Part shown: piece by piece, positions 44,481 through 56,286 of the stretch
Layout of the letters: each line of letters opens with the position of its first letter
Numbering within the stretch: position 1 is the first letter of the stretch
Source: Calliphora vicina
Taxonomy: Eukaryota; Arthropoda; Insecta; Diptera; Calliphoridae
Direction: 5' to 3'
NCBI RefSeq assembly: GCF_958450345.1
Contig: NC_088782.1
Span: 97,723,358 to 97,787,357, forward strand
DNA length: 64,000 nucleotides
Notes under the pieces: generated by a model
What the model was told of the DNA's origin: nothing
Databases searched by the model: none
Seen by the model: only the letters and a program-made list of their open reading frames with translations
Position numbers and translations under genes: made by a program

Positions 44481-44781
44481 TAGAGGCCGTAATTAAGCTA
44501 AATGGGGACCAACAAAATATAAACTTTTTATTTTAGGCTTTTGTTGATATAAAATAGAGCGCAATCCATCAACTGTATACTAAATTTTGACTGTTCTGTG
44601 GATCGTTTCAAAGACTATTTATATTTTCAATTTCAGGGTCATGAATGGGTTTTTGGCGATTTGTTTTAAAACAGTAAATCCACTCGAAAACACCTTAGCT
44701 TCAAGCATGTTAAATTTCTTAACAATATCTCCTATAGTTCCCGAGATACGAAATTATTAAAAAAAAAACTTTCTAAACCCG

Positions 44782-46452
44782 CACAGTGCACGATGGGGCC
44801 AATGACAGGTTTTGAGACAAAAAGTCCTTTTTTCAAGTCAACCATTTAAAAAAAATAATAACGGAATTTTATATTTAACACCTTGAAACACTCAAATATT
44901 AAAAAATTAAAGTCAGGTGGCAACTCATGGCGACATGCCGAGCTGCCAAAGTTGCCAAGTTTTGCTTTGCTACATTTTCCGACATTCAATCATAATGAAA
45001 CAACAAAGGAATTTTAGTCGTCAAACAAAAATTTTTAAGATTATAAAAATTTTGTAAAATGGAAAACACTTGTAAAGGTGTGTTAATTAAAATATTATTA
45101 AAAATTTCAAAAAAAAGCTAGATGTAGTAAATAATTTTTTGTGTCAACTTGTGTTGTCTTTTTTGTGAAGTTTTTGCTGTCGTCCATATATTCTTTGGAA
45201 TAGAACTTTGTTTATCCGAGCGTATCCGTGAAAAAATATATGTGTGGGGAAAGGTAATAATGTGTACTATAACTTTTTGGAAAAACCATCTGCCGCCATT
45301 TGCCGCTGTTTATAAAAATTTATTTCCTGATAGCGTATAACTTAAAAATTTGGATATTTATAGCCTAAACCTCCATAGTGGGGAGGGTATATTGGGTTAG
45401 TGCTGATGTTTATAACGAGCAAAAATATTGTTCCAACACACACCTTATGGTGTACCAATCTGCTCAGGATCACTTTCTGAGTCGATTAAGCGATGTTCGT
45501 CCGTCCGCCTGTCCTTCTGTCAATGTAAACCTTGTAATTAAACTACAGGTTGCAATTTTAAAGATAATACGACAATATTTGGTACAAGCATTTCTCTTAT
45601 CCCAGGGACAAAGCCTATTGTATTTGGTTAGACTCGGTCCATTATTTCTCCTAGCCCCCATACGATTGCCCTATCTGAAAATAGTTAAGCTCTCATAGAA
45701 ATCTTAGTTATATAGATATCCAAACCAAATTCACCACAAATAAGTTTTATATAAGCCGAAATCGCACCACCAAATTTTGTGACGATCGGTCCTTAATTAG
45801 TCATAGCTCCCATATAAGGCCCACTTCCGAAAATCACTTTAACCAGCATATATCTCTTAAAAATGTGGATATTCCATTAAAATTCAATACAAATAAGTTC
45901 TATAGATACAAAATTCATATCACCAAATTTTATAACGATCGGTCCATAATCAGTCATAGCTCCCATATAAGGCCCACTTCCAAAAGTCATTTTAACGAGC
46001 ATAGGTTTCTTACAGATGTTCGTATTAAAATAAAATTCAACACAAATAAGTTTCATATACACAGAAAACATGCCACCTAATTTTAGGGCGATTTGTCCAT
46101 AACTAGTGATAGCTCCTCGCTTAATTTCACGATCCGCCTATCGCCATGCATATATTTCCTGTCACTAGAGGTGGGTGTGGCAGTAGGCGGATTGACTTGA
46201 AATGATTACTAATGTCTTAGGTGAACATTTATGCGACCTAATTGAAAGTCAGAAACTTATTATTTTCCAGTGATCTTCATCCGCAGTTGCACTTTAATCC
46301 ACCTACTGGAAATAGGCGTGGCACTGCCCGATAGACTTAAATTTTTTACTGGAAATTTAAAAAGTTATTATTATCATCTGTACGAAGTTTTAAAGGTCTA
46401 GCTATTTCCTGTGATTTATTGCCTCAAAACTGGTCGTTGGCCCCATCGTGCA
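44782..46452. mobile_element. Element with CACAGTGCACGATGGGGCC ends
   Basis: The left end CACAGTGCACGATGGGGCCA (44782 on) pairs with the inverse of about 46420-46452 (CACTGCACGATGGGGCCAAC). The match continues through 'gac..gttttgag'. The right end seems to lack two bases of the heptamer. No target duplication is visible. It contains a mini-me type B copy (45365-46110). Confidence 0.65.
45365..46110 (-). repeat. Mini-me-like repeat, type B copy, reverse
   Basis: Begins 'taaacctccatagtggggagggtata', carries GTCCGTCCGCCTGTCCTTCTG near 45499-45519, and then three 'catagctcccatataaggccc' units (about 45800, 45955, 46110). Confidence 0.8.
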
Positions 46453-47725
46453 GTGGTTGAAATAATAAGTTCAAAATAAGGTCTACCCTAATATTCATTA
46501 ATACAAACAACTATCAATTTAAGTGTACATATGTAAGTACATATCTACACTTGTATGTATATGAATGAGTTCATCATTGAAAATTGTATAAATCCATTTA
46601 CTATGCGAACGACTAAATACAAATGAACATCAGCATATAAACATTTTTGGAATACGACTACAATTACGATTATACAGATTTATGTTTTAATAACATTTTG
46701 GTCGATACCATTGGGCAAATATTGTACGATGGCGGAACCATTTGTATTTGAATATTTGTACAACCATTTATTCTACACATAAATATTACAACTGAAGTAT
46801 GAATCTAATTATTGCTGCCATACAGACATACGTGGTTGTAACCATTCAAATTATATTTAGCAAATATTACACAGTAGGATGGTTCAAAGGTACAATAGAA
46901 ATCCATAATGAATTGAAATATACTCAGAAGTATTCATTGTTTAAATAGAGTAAATTTAAATTTTTGGTTGCTCTATAAAAATTTAGCTGGATATAAATAA
47001 AGGATGTATTTTTGTGGTGTTTTATTAATGCTAAATATTACAGTTTAATGTGGAAAAACTAAAGATTTTTTTGTATAGAAGCTATAGAATATAAATTTTT
47101 TTGAATACCCTAATATAAGATTTGAATGCTGTATATGTGTTTATAAATAATTACTGCATGTCCTTGTATATTTGAACATTAATTCGACTATATACTATTT
47201 CAATCTACTTACATACTTACAACTACAAATATATACACAACTAAGTTATGAATTGATTCAAATTATTTCCAAATGCTTTTAACGTATAATTAGAATTTCG
47301 CGAATAGGGATCACAGAAGTCAACAATATTCTAACAATACGGCAATATGTCCGTTTACAATTTGTTTTGCGGATGTGGTTGCAAATATCCATGCATACTC
47401 ACTTGAATACACTTGAAAATGTATCCGCTGGAAATAATTACATGCGTGTTTATATACGTTGGACTTATTGGTTATTGCTTTTTCGTTTGCCACTATCACT
47501 CTATTCTATACTCTCGTTTGTAGTGCATAGTTTCTACACTCATTCTTTAATCCACAATATCAGAGTAGGAATGTTGATTAGAAAGTACTAATTCCACCAG
47601 CCATATATGAAATAGTACCTTTTGATTTTGAATGCATTCTGGATCCCAGGATTAACGATTGCTTGATCGCCTGCCTGTTTTGGTTCAAATATATTTTCAA
47701 AGCCAACAGATAACCTACAGATCCA
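46453..47725. other. Unassigned AT-rich interval
   Basis: No recognisable gene. The 74-codon frame at 47367-47591 has no known motif. Confidence 0.4.
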
Positions 47726-48430
47726 CAGTGGTGTCAATAGAGTTTTTAACAGGAATTCCCGGAATGGTAAATCCCGGGAATTACGCAAAATTTTGAATCC
47801 CGAACTCCCGGGAAATTGTGACTTTTTCTAAAACATGTTTAAAGATCCAAAACTAATGCAGCAGATTCATACAACAAAAAAGATTTAACCCAACTAGACC
47901 AATAACAAGTTCATTATTCATATTATTCCAAAAACTTGTGAATGTTCAGGGCTGTCACAGAATTCTATTCTGATCGAAAGTGGAATTATTTTAATATTTA
48001 GATTTTTCACAAACATTTTTGGAATAAAACCACCTTCCGTGTAATTGAATTTAGTTTAATATTATCGGGTTTTCTTCAAGTTTAACATCTTTACTAAATT
48101 TTTGATTTAATAAGCAAAGAATTGCCAATTCAAAATTAAAGAAAATAAAATATTTATTTTTTGCGAATTAACGGAATTAATTGGAATAAGTAGAACAAAA
48201 TCTGACAACTGGTGACAGGTTTGTATTTAACCTTTATATTAAATTTTTATTAGATTTTTTTATTTGTATCTAATTACATTTTAAAACCGAAGACATTTTT
48301 TTTTTTGCTTTTTAACGAAGTCTACATTTTCTTCATAAAATTGAAAAATTTGTTCTAGGGGGAATTCCCGGGATCCCGGGAAATTTCAAAATTAATCCCG
48401 ATTTCCCGGGAAATGAAAAATGGGCTCATA
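47726..48430. mobile_element. CCCGGGAA-rich element with CAGTG start (hAT-like candidate)
   Basis: Starts CAGTGGTGTCAATAGAGTTT. Blocks of TCCCGGGAA motifs lie at 47751-47815 and, in inverse arrangement, at 48358-48415. I did not find a right-end CACTG or a target duplication, so extent and class are uncertain. Confidence 0.4.
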
Positions 48431-48607
48431 TATGGCTGAGAATAACCAAAAAATCACGACTACCTCAATGGAAATATTTTTGTGTCGATAATAGTTCAAG
48501 CTTGGTAAACTAGTTTTTAATCCCACTCTATAAAGAAAATCTGAAAAATGTGGGAATAAAATCTAGGTAAAGCTATGCTAGATATGGCACCCGAGCTTTT
48601 GTTTCTC

Positions 48608-49370
48608 TTGCTCTCATATTCAACACGTATTGAAGGAAATCATTGAGTCTGTATCTTGGGATATGGTGCGCAGAAAACTGATGGGAGTGTTCTGGCGAGT
48701 TCTCAAAGAGAACCCGGGACCCCCCCCTCAGTGTGATGATGCCGGTTGGTATCGCGGTCGGGTTAAACTAATGGCTTGTTCAAACTAGCGATCTGCCATG
48801 CTTTTTAAGCAGGCTGTCGCTCTGTTGGACGGCCTTTGGGAAGGAGCTAGACTGGATGTGGTCTCTGTTGACGAGATATCACGCCGGCCTAGATCCACAG
48901 CCCGAGTTCCCGACGAACCGGAGGAAATCCTGGAGCTCCTTCGGATTGGAAATCCTGACATCCCTACACATGATTGGATGGTTGCCAGGGTCTCCGAATC
49001 TGAAGGGGGATACAGGATTATCACGGTCATCATGAACCAGGAGTCCCTAGCGCCTCTTCGGAAAAATCTAGGAAAGGTCTACTACGGTTTCGAGTCGATC
49101 TTTCTTAGAGTTTACCGAGGAGACGATAGGGGTAAACTGGTTCAGGATGACATTGAACCTACCCCCGAGGACATGTCTTGCGATGAGACTACTAGTTCTG
49201 TTGCTCAAGAGGACACCCATTCCAACTCTGAAATGGTGGGTGAATTTTTTGGGCCATTGGACGATGTAGTTGACGAGGACGCCCTCTTGGACTCGAGTCC
49301 CTCGGACCAAGAAGACGTCAACGTCACAATCGTACAAAAACACGGAGATGGTGAAGGTAACTTAAATTAA
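48608..49370 (+). pseudogene. Retrotransposon ORF1 (gag-like, DUF4780-type), interrupted
   Basis: Gag-like protein of the non-LTR element; such proteins bind the element RNA. The frame runs from about 48608 (WDMVRRKLMGVFWRVLKEN), through DDAGWYRGRVKLMACSN, to an in-frame TAG at 48786-48788, then continues RSAMLFKQAVALLDGLWEGA from 48789. Later come PDIPTHDWMVARV, ITVIMNQESLAPLRKNLG and YYGFESIFLRVY, the conserved core of insect DUF4780-type gag regions. The C-terminal 70 residues are acidic. It ends at TAA 49368-49370, overlapping the ATG of ORF2. No CCHC knuckle is visible, either absent in this class or lost with the unseen 5' part. Confidence 0.8.
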
Positions 49371-52300
49371 TCTTCACCACTCCAAAGCAGCTTCGGCTGC
49401 CCTGCTCCTCCGGATGTCCGAGAGAGGGGAGGAGCTAGCACTCATCCAAGAACCCTGGATCCATCGAGAAGGGGTTCGCGGACTAGGTGCCAAAGGCCAT
49501 AAGCTACTATACATGAAAGGCTCAGGTAACATTAGATCATGTATAGTAGCTAGCAACAAACTCAATATCTTCATTCTTTCTGATTACAGCGATGAAGATA
49601 CTGTGGTAGCGGCCTGGGAAACTGGTGTAGGAGCTATACTAGTTATCTCAAGCTACATGGCACATGACCACAGCGAACCACCATCAAACAGCAAGGTTCG
49701 CGACATAATTGAAAGGGCAAGAGTTGAGAATCTGCCGGTTATTATTGGAGCTGATGCCAATGCACATCATATTGTATGGGGCAGCTCGGACACCAACGCA
49801 AGGGGTGAGTCAATTTTCGAATTCATTCTTTGTAATAACATAGACATAGTCAACACTGGTTCAGAACCAACCTTTGTAGTTACTAACAGAAGGGAGGTTC
49901 TTGATTTAACGCTAGTTAGTTCTAAGCACTCAGATCTTATCAGTGGATGGAGAGTTTCGAATGACTGTTCATTCTCTGACCATATGTACCTAGACTTTGT
50001 TATTGAAGTTCGTGAAAAGGGGGCTATGCCCATCCGAAACAGGAGAAGGACTGATTGGGTTGGGCAACATGCTATTCTCTCTCGCCTTCTCCCTGAACCT
50101 CCGATCATTAGTGATCGGAATGATATTGAAATTGCGGTCAACAATTTGACTAATGCGTTTGACAGAGCGATATCAGATTCATGCAGACCTAGTATCTGCA
50201 GAGGTAGGAAAAAACCACCTTGGTGGACTTCCGAGATAGCGAACACTCGTAGAGAGTGTCGCAAACTTTTCAATGAGGCCAAGAGACTGGGCAACTGGTC
50301 CCCTATCTGAGGGTAACACTGCGATATCTTATACTGGGCCTTTTGAAGTCACAATTCTCATAAATGAGGAGAGACTAAAATGGGCCCTGCGTAGCTTTGA
50401 CCCATATAAATCTCCGGGTCCTGATGGCATCATTCCGGCGGATCTGCAACGGAATGAGGATTTAATTATTCCCTGGTTGACTCGTATATACTCGGCCTGC
50501 TTGGCTTGGTCATATATTCCGGAGTCGTGGACCAGATGTACTGTGGCCTTCATTCCCAAGGGAGGGAAGGCATCTCATACTAGATCCAAGGACTTTAGGC
50601 CTATTAGCCTATCGTCCTTCCTCTTGAAAACTATGGAAAGGTTGATTGATCTACACCTTCGTTCATCGATTAACCCGAACCGACTATCCTTGTCTCAACA
50701 TGCCTATATGAAGGGTAGATCTGTTGAGACTGCTTTACATTCGCTTGTGGGATTCGTAGAAAAATCACTCGAGCATAAGGAATATGCATTGGTGGCCTTC
50801 TTGGATATTGGATATTAACAATGTGACGCCAGAGACGATCCTTTCAGCTCTAGGCGGTCTGGATATAGATCCATCTATTATCTGCTTCATAGGTAGACTT
50901 CTGACTAATAGAGTCATTATCTCTTCTATGGGAACTGCTACTATTTTTAGATTAGCGAACCGGGGCACTCCACAGGGAGGGGTTTTATCTCCACTCCTGT
51001 GGAATCTTGCCATTAATATGTTACTCATGAAATTGGATTCCTTGATGTGCAAAACTGTTGCATATGCTGATGATGTTGCCGTAGCTGTTTCTGGGAAACA
51101 CTTGGACACATTATCACATTGCCTGCAAACTTCACTCAGTACACTCAGCCAGTGGAGCACTGCAAGTGGACTAGGTGTGAACCCTGGGAAAACGGAGCTT
51201 GTGCTGTTCTCCAGAAGGTACAAAATCCCTCCGTTCCCATTACCGCGCCTTAACGGTGTGGAACTTAAACTCTCGGACAGTGCTAAGTATCTGGGAATTA
51301 TACTAGACTCTAAGCTATCCTGGAGCCTTAATATTCATGCGAGAGCGTCCAAGGCGGCTGTCGCTATCTATGCCTGCAGAATGGCCATTGGGAGCACCTG
51401 GGGAATAAGCCCTAGGAATGCGAAATGGCTTTTCGATACTAATGTATGGAGCACTAGTTTGGTGGAAGGCTCTTAGTAAATCCACCTACTGTGGGATAAT
51501 TGAGAGAATCTTGCGAATATCCGCACTAATGATCACGGGTGCGCTGCGCAGTACTCCGCTGATCTGATCTGATGGCAAAACAATTGGCCATAAATTCGGC
51601 GGTTAGATTAAGTACTGTTGGAGCATGGAAGTCTAGTTGTACTGGCCATGCGTCTATTATTGCTACCCTTTATTGACAGACGCTTCTCTGTGTCATTGAC
51701 GGGCGGGTCTCATTCTTCCATGGACACGTTTGTCATATACACAGATGGCTCTAAGTCTGCGGATGGGGTGGGTGGAGGCTTCTATATTCCCCATCTTTAG
51801 AAGAGGGTGTGTTTCAGGCTACATGATCAATGTAGTGTAATTCAAGCTGAGATTTCAGCGATCAAAAGGGCGGTACACTGGATGAAGTACTATAGGCTAT
51901 TTGGTGTGAATATCCGAATCTGTACCGACAGTAAGCCTGCTATCAAATCCCTATCTGGCGTCTACTCGACATCCAGATTGGTACATGAATGCCGGGTATC
52001 TATTAATGAGTTGGCGAGACATTCTAACCTGGAGTTATTCTGGGTGCCTGGTCACTCTGGTGTACCCGGCAATGCTATTGCGGATGAACTGGCCAAAAGA
52101 GGCTCTCGTCTACAAATTGACGAGATCGATAACTTGTAAATTATTTGAGTCTGCTCAACTCAGATGGTCTAACTCGACAAACTGCACGATATCGAGACTC
52201 ACCTGGCCCGTTTATGACCATCATAGGTCAATGTCCCTCACGGGGCTACCTCGGGCTATGCTTCGAGCTCTGATGTCAGTGCTCACGGGGCATTGCTTGA

Positions 52301-52551
52301 TAGGTGAGCATGCTAGGAGAATGAATACTCCATATAATGAGTTCTGTAGAACTTGCCATGATGAAGACGAGAATGAGACGATTGAACATCTCCTCTGTCT
52401 TTGCCCTGCCTTAGCAGGGGTGCGGACTGCGACAATAGGTAGTCCTTTTTTGCACGGCCTAGCGGATCTATCTACTCTGGATATCAGGAGGATGGATTCG
52501 TTCATTCGTGCGTCAGGTTGGTTCGGCATTGAACCCAGTTCTGACATGTGA
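49348..52551 (+). pseudogene. Retrotransposon ORF2: endonuclease, RT, RNase H (broken)
   Basis: Polyprotein for target-primed reverse transcription. ATG at 49348 overlaps the ORF1 end by 23 nt; codon 6 is a TAA (49363). The family-typical INLHHSKAAS follows at 49366. Endonuclease: ALIQEPW (49438), GADANAHH (49747), LDLTL, SDH (49975). A deletion near 50285 joins the endonuclease tail to RT and removes most of the linker. RT: SPGPDGI, FRPISLSS, FLDI (second block broken near 50808), GTPQGG (50964), YADD (51063). A further deletion lies near 51430. RNase H: TDGSK (51741), stop at 51798, QAEI (51846), TDSKP (51924), GNAIADELAK, so all four acidic residues are readable. Zinc knuckle CRTC...EHLLCLC from 52345. 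At least four frame changes. Confidence 0.9.
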
Positions 52552-52660
52552 AGGATCTCTTGAAGTCCTGAGCATGATCTTTAGGGTAACACAAAGGGAC
52601 CAATTTCATGGACCCAAGTGAGCTGGCTTATAACTAGCTGCCTTCATAACCTAACCTAAG

Positions 52661-52955
52661 TTCAATGTTTCTCTTTAACTCAGGGTATATACATATTTAT
52701 GAGTCGAATATAACACGCTGACTTATATGTCTTCACTGGTCTTGAAGCAGTGCTCTTCGAATAGCTTGTGCACTAGACAATCTTCTCAGCAATTTAAATC
52801 AGGCCGATGAGTTTCCTAAATATAACGATAATTCCTAAAAATGGATAGATTAGCAAACTTTATTCTTCAAACACATATAATTTTATATGAGGTTATGGAA
52901 AGTTTGTAAAATATTTGATTTTAATAATTTTTTTTTTCATTTTCAGCTCCACCGT
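52661..52955. other. Unassigned interval
   Basis: Short stretch between the retrotransposon 3' end and a mariner relic; nothing recognised. Confidence 0.4.
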
Positions 52956-52959
52956 CCAT

Positions 52960-53465
52960 GTCGTTCCATTCTCTGTTTTTGCGAAATTATGTTGGTAAAT
53001 CTAGAATTTTCCAAGTGGTTCTAAAAAGTGTGGCATGGCGCTTACTAACTTTGGGTTCTATTTATGCAAAATTCCGACGAATCAGTTGTGTTCGGTACAG
53101 GTTCCTTGCGATAGTCAGGCCATATTTCAGCATCTCGTAATATACAGGACCCTTTGGTCCCACCAAATACAGAGCATTACCTTAGCGTCATGGATATGGC
53201 TTTGGTGTCGATTCGGCTGGTTGGCTGGGCTTCACATACGATCTGTTATTCATCGGGTTATCGTAATGGATGCATTTTTCATCGCATGTAATTTGAACAA
53301 CAAGCAAATAGTTTAAACAACAATCATGGTGCCTCAAATTTTTGGTCTGCAAACTTTTTTGGCTGGCTTGACGATATTTGTCTTCCGTGTCAAAATCAGC
53401 ACTTCTGAACCGCACAAACTATCTCAACCAAGCTTTGGTGAGCAATCGGTGTGCTTCAGCGGCAC
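52960..53465 (-). pseudogene. Mariner transposase with internal deletion
   Basis: Minus strand: AHRLLTKAWLR and FVRFRSADFDTEDK (about 53380-53450) from the N-terminal region; then directly CDEKCIHYDNP (about 53252-53286, first catalytic Asp); then KPSQPAESTPKPYP, NALYLVGPKGPVYYEMLKYG and LYRTQLIRRNF. About 100 residues normally between the N-terminal block and (G/C)DEKW are missing, so this is a deletion derivative with later stops. WDQKGPVYYELL and YRTQL are standard mariner (DD34D) segments. The second and third catalytic residues are not present. Confidence 0.85.
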
Positions 53466-53789
53466 TTTTTTTTAAATTAAAGAACTAAAGCAAAACTTCC
53501 CTCATATGACGCTTTGTTGACACAAAATTTGGCACTTTGTTGTTTACACAATAGATATTGTTCAATAACTAAGCGAAAATAAATCACAGCTATATTCCTA
53601 TTGTTTATCATACATTTATAAAGCTTATCCTAAATATTTAGAATATCAAGAGATCCATACAATATTTGAGATCGTAAGAATATGGTACAAGTTAATATAT
53701 ACTAGATAGAGTTTCCAAAAAACCGAAGAATTTCAAAATCGCGGTTTCGGTTTTAAAAAATTGAAAACCGATCGGTTTCTGTTTTATTT

Positions 53790-54769
53790 CTTAATAGCTT
53801 TTACTTAAAAATCACAACAGTATGGAAATTCGGCTCACTCGCCAAAATATGGCCAAAAATTAGTTTTTCTCTAAAATCGCAAAATTTAAATCGCAGGTAC
53901 AGAAAAACTATAGGAGGTATTGTCATATTTTTTTTCATATTTTTGTTCCCTATTATGTTCTTAATAAATCCCAATGTGATGATTAAAAAATTCTGAAATT
54001 TGTTTAACAAAATTTTTAAAAATTTGAAAATGGAGTTTTGAAACTGCCGTTAAAAAAAATATTTTTTTGGTCATACCTGCGAATAGGTTAACGGTATCCA
54101 ACGAAGACAAAAACTCATATGCGAGTAAATATGGATATATTTTAAGTAAAAATAAGCTTTTATTTTAATATTTCTCAAAATATGTTAATTTTGTTGCTAT
54201 ATTTCTTGTTATAGTGGCCTGAGACACGTTAATGGCCTGGTGACTTTTTAATAACTTTAACATTTTTTAACCAATTTTTGTGTTTTATGTCTTATTAGAA
54301 CGACAATTACGTACACATGTCGATTCTTTTAAATTAAATTGCAAAGGTAATTAGTTAATGGCAAAATTTAAAAAAAAAAACTGAAAAAAGCATTTTTCCC
54401 CTTGTAATGCACCTCAAAACTAAATCGCAAGTCGGCACGGGTTGCAATCATGATAGAAAGACAAAATTTCATACACAGAGAAAACAGATTTGTGATAGCA
54501 ACCGAATTTGTTGACAATCGAATGATTCGGTTGCACACATAGAATTGTTCAGTTCTAACAACAGAAATTCAGTTGATAAAGAAGAATTTCAGTTGAGGCA
54601 ACCAAACTTTAGTTACCCCTTACAAAATATTGTAGTCACAACTGTAAAATTCGGACACTAAGATTGGCAACAAATTCGGTTGCTACCACGAATCTGTTTT
54701 CTCTGTGTATTTAACTATAGTTTTATATATACATATAAAAAAATAGAGGATATGCTTTGGGATACTCTA
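53790..54769 (-). mobile_element. F-family hAT-like copy, reverse, carrying a MITE
   Basis: Inverse of 43098-43950. The outer end GGGATACTCTA finishes at 54769, matching TAGAGTGTCCC with one change; the other end is lost near 53790. It includes the same 'atgatagaaagacaaaatttc' and 'tttaactatagttttatata' text, now separated by the MITE at 54474. Confidence 0.85.
54474..54707. mobile_element. Tc1/mariner-like MITE, family E, copy 3
   Basis: A 234-bp element with ends CACAGAGAAAACAGATTTGT and, inverted, CACAGAGAAAACAGATTCGT. TA flanks it at 54472-54473 and 54708-54709. The empty site is visible in the relative at 43098-43950 (about 43174-43182). Confidence 0.95.
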
Positions 54770-55179
54770 ATATACATATGTACATTGAAGTTGGCTAATA
54801 TGCTTTTCAGTAAAGAAATAATCAAGAATAGGGGAATAATAGAATATTATGATACCAAAAAAGGAGAACTAAACCAAACTAAGGAGTACTTTTTCGTTCT
54901 TCAAAATGTTACCCAAGATTCTGAATGAGTTAGAATTCACAAAATGAGACTTTAGTGGTACCTTTCTTTAGCATTTTCTATAATGGAACCAGAATCATGA
55001 TGCTGATAAGGAATACAAAAAGTGGGTCTTTATGGTACTTTTTTATTTTAATAATACGTTTCGAATGAGCTAGAATCAAAATTATCAGATATTTGAAAAC
55101 AAACAAGTATTTGTTACAAAAATTATGCATTATTCTTTTAAAACAAAATACCGAAAATCAGGAAATATTTGGACCAGCT

Positions 55180-55554
55180 GTTTTAAAAAAACTGGAGTAG
55201 GGTGGGTAGAAATGTTGAAAATTCAATTTTCAAATGCGAATATCTCCTAAGCTATAAGAGTTAATTGATAGCTAAGGCAAGGTTTTTTGTAGTGTTCGAC
55301 GAGGAGATTCTATATATGTATTTTTCTTTAAATTAGAGAGCAAGCGAATAAATAGTATTGTATTAAATATTTAACATACACGAGGTGTCCTACTTTGGGA
55401 ATCCCTGCCCGCGCCCTTGGTGGCCCATGAGGTCCTAATTCAAAACTTTAACTCGATAAAACTTCCTCCATTCGCACGTTAAATTTCATTAAAATCGGAC
55501 CAACCGTTTAGAAGTTACAGATTTATTTCCCTCTTTTCTTTCTACACTACTGTG
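55180..55554 (-). mobile_element. Inverted-repeat element with CACAGTAG end (relative of 30152)
   Basis: The right end reads, inverted, CACAGTAGTGTAGAAAGAAA then 'agagggaaataaatctgtaacttc', matching the left end at 30152. The middle matches that copy through 'gtaggacac', 'gcttaggagatattcgcattt' and 'aattttcaacatttctaccc'. The left end was not located. Confidence 0.65.
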
Positions 55555-56024
55555 CAGCGCCCTCTAGTGTGATATTTAGGTAAAAATAAATATCAAAAAT
55601 GGATTCCCCGACCCCAAAAATAGTAAGATACCACAACTTTCCGGGATAATAAAAATAAATTGTTTCAAATTGTTAATGATTTTTTCTTGTTTGTCAGAGT
55701 TCCAAAATCACTAACTTCAAATGCGTGTAAAAAAAAATCTAGCGCTGAACTGAAAAAAAGCCTTGAGGGTTTTGTTATGGAAAACGTAAGCTTTCATTTG
55801 CTTTTGGTTTCATCCCATTCCGATTTTGGTTGTTGCACAGTGTTATTAACAGGTTTCCTTGCATAGCCTGCGAAGAGTAGCCTGCTGCATCATCTGAAGC
55901 AATTATAGTACTACAATTTAAAGAAATCTTAAGATATTTTTACCGATCTCTTTTTAGGGATATTGGATGAAAAAGTTTATTTCTAATTTCTAAATTTTGA
56001 ATTTTTCTACTGAAAATAGATTAA

Positions 56025-56286
56025 GGCCCTAATTTTGTAAATCACTTCACAAAGTGATATTTATATGGAAAGCAAAAACAAAATTTCAAAAATTTTAAAA
56101 ATTTGTTTTTGTTTTATATACAAATTCTTAACAGAACAAACGCACCAAAATTCAAACGTTGATTTACCTTCCATAATTTGAAAATTTTGTATATAAAACA
56201 AAAACAAATTTTTAAAATTTTTGAAATTTTGTTTTTGCTTTACATATAAATATCACTTTGGTGACGTGATTTACAAAATTAGGGCC
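56025..56286. mobile_element. PIF/Harbinger-type MITE
   Basis: A 262-bp non-coding element with ends GGCCCTAATTTTGTAAATCA and the near-exact inverse, pairing for about 100 bp inward. TAA at 56022-56024 and 56287-56289 is a 3-bp duplication, the usual TWA target of PIF/Harbinger. Confidence 0.85.

Larger units (their letters stand above)
48590..52660 (+). mobile_element. LOA/I-like non-LTR retrotransposon with RNase H, inactive
   Basis: Longest retrotransposon copy here. Order: gag-like ORF1, APE endonuclease, reverse transcriptase, RNase H, Cys/His zinc knuckle, 3' UTR ending 'cataacctaacctaag' near 52660. RNase H after RT separates it from Jockey elements and points to the LOA, I or related clades. 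Its base composition is visibly more GC-rich than the surrounding DNA. Multiple frameshifts, stops and one larger deletion make it non-functional. The 5' end is not defined. Confidence 0.85.

Noticed and set aside
48785..50559. Antisense open frames over the retrotransposon
   Set aside because: Shadows of the gag, endonuclease and RT frames on the plus strand.
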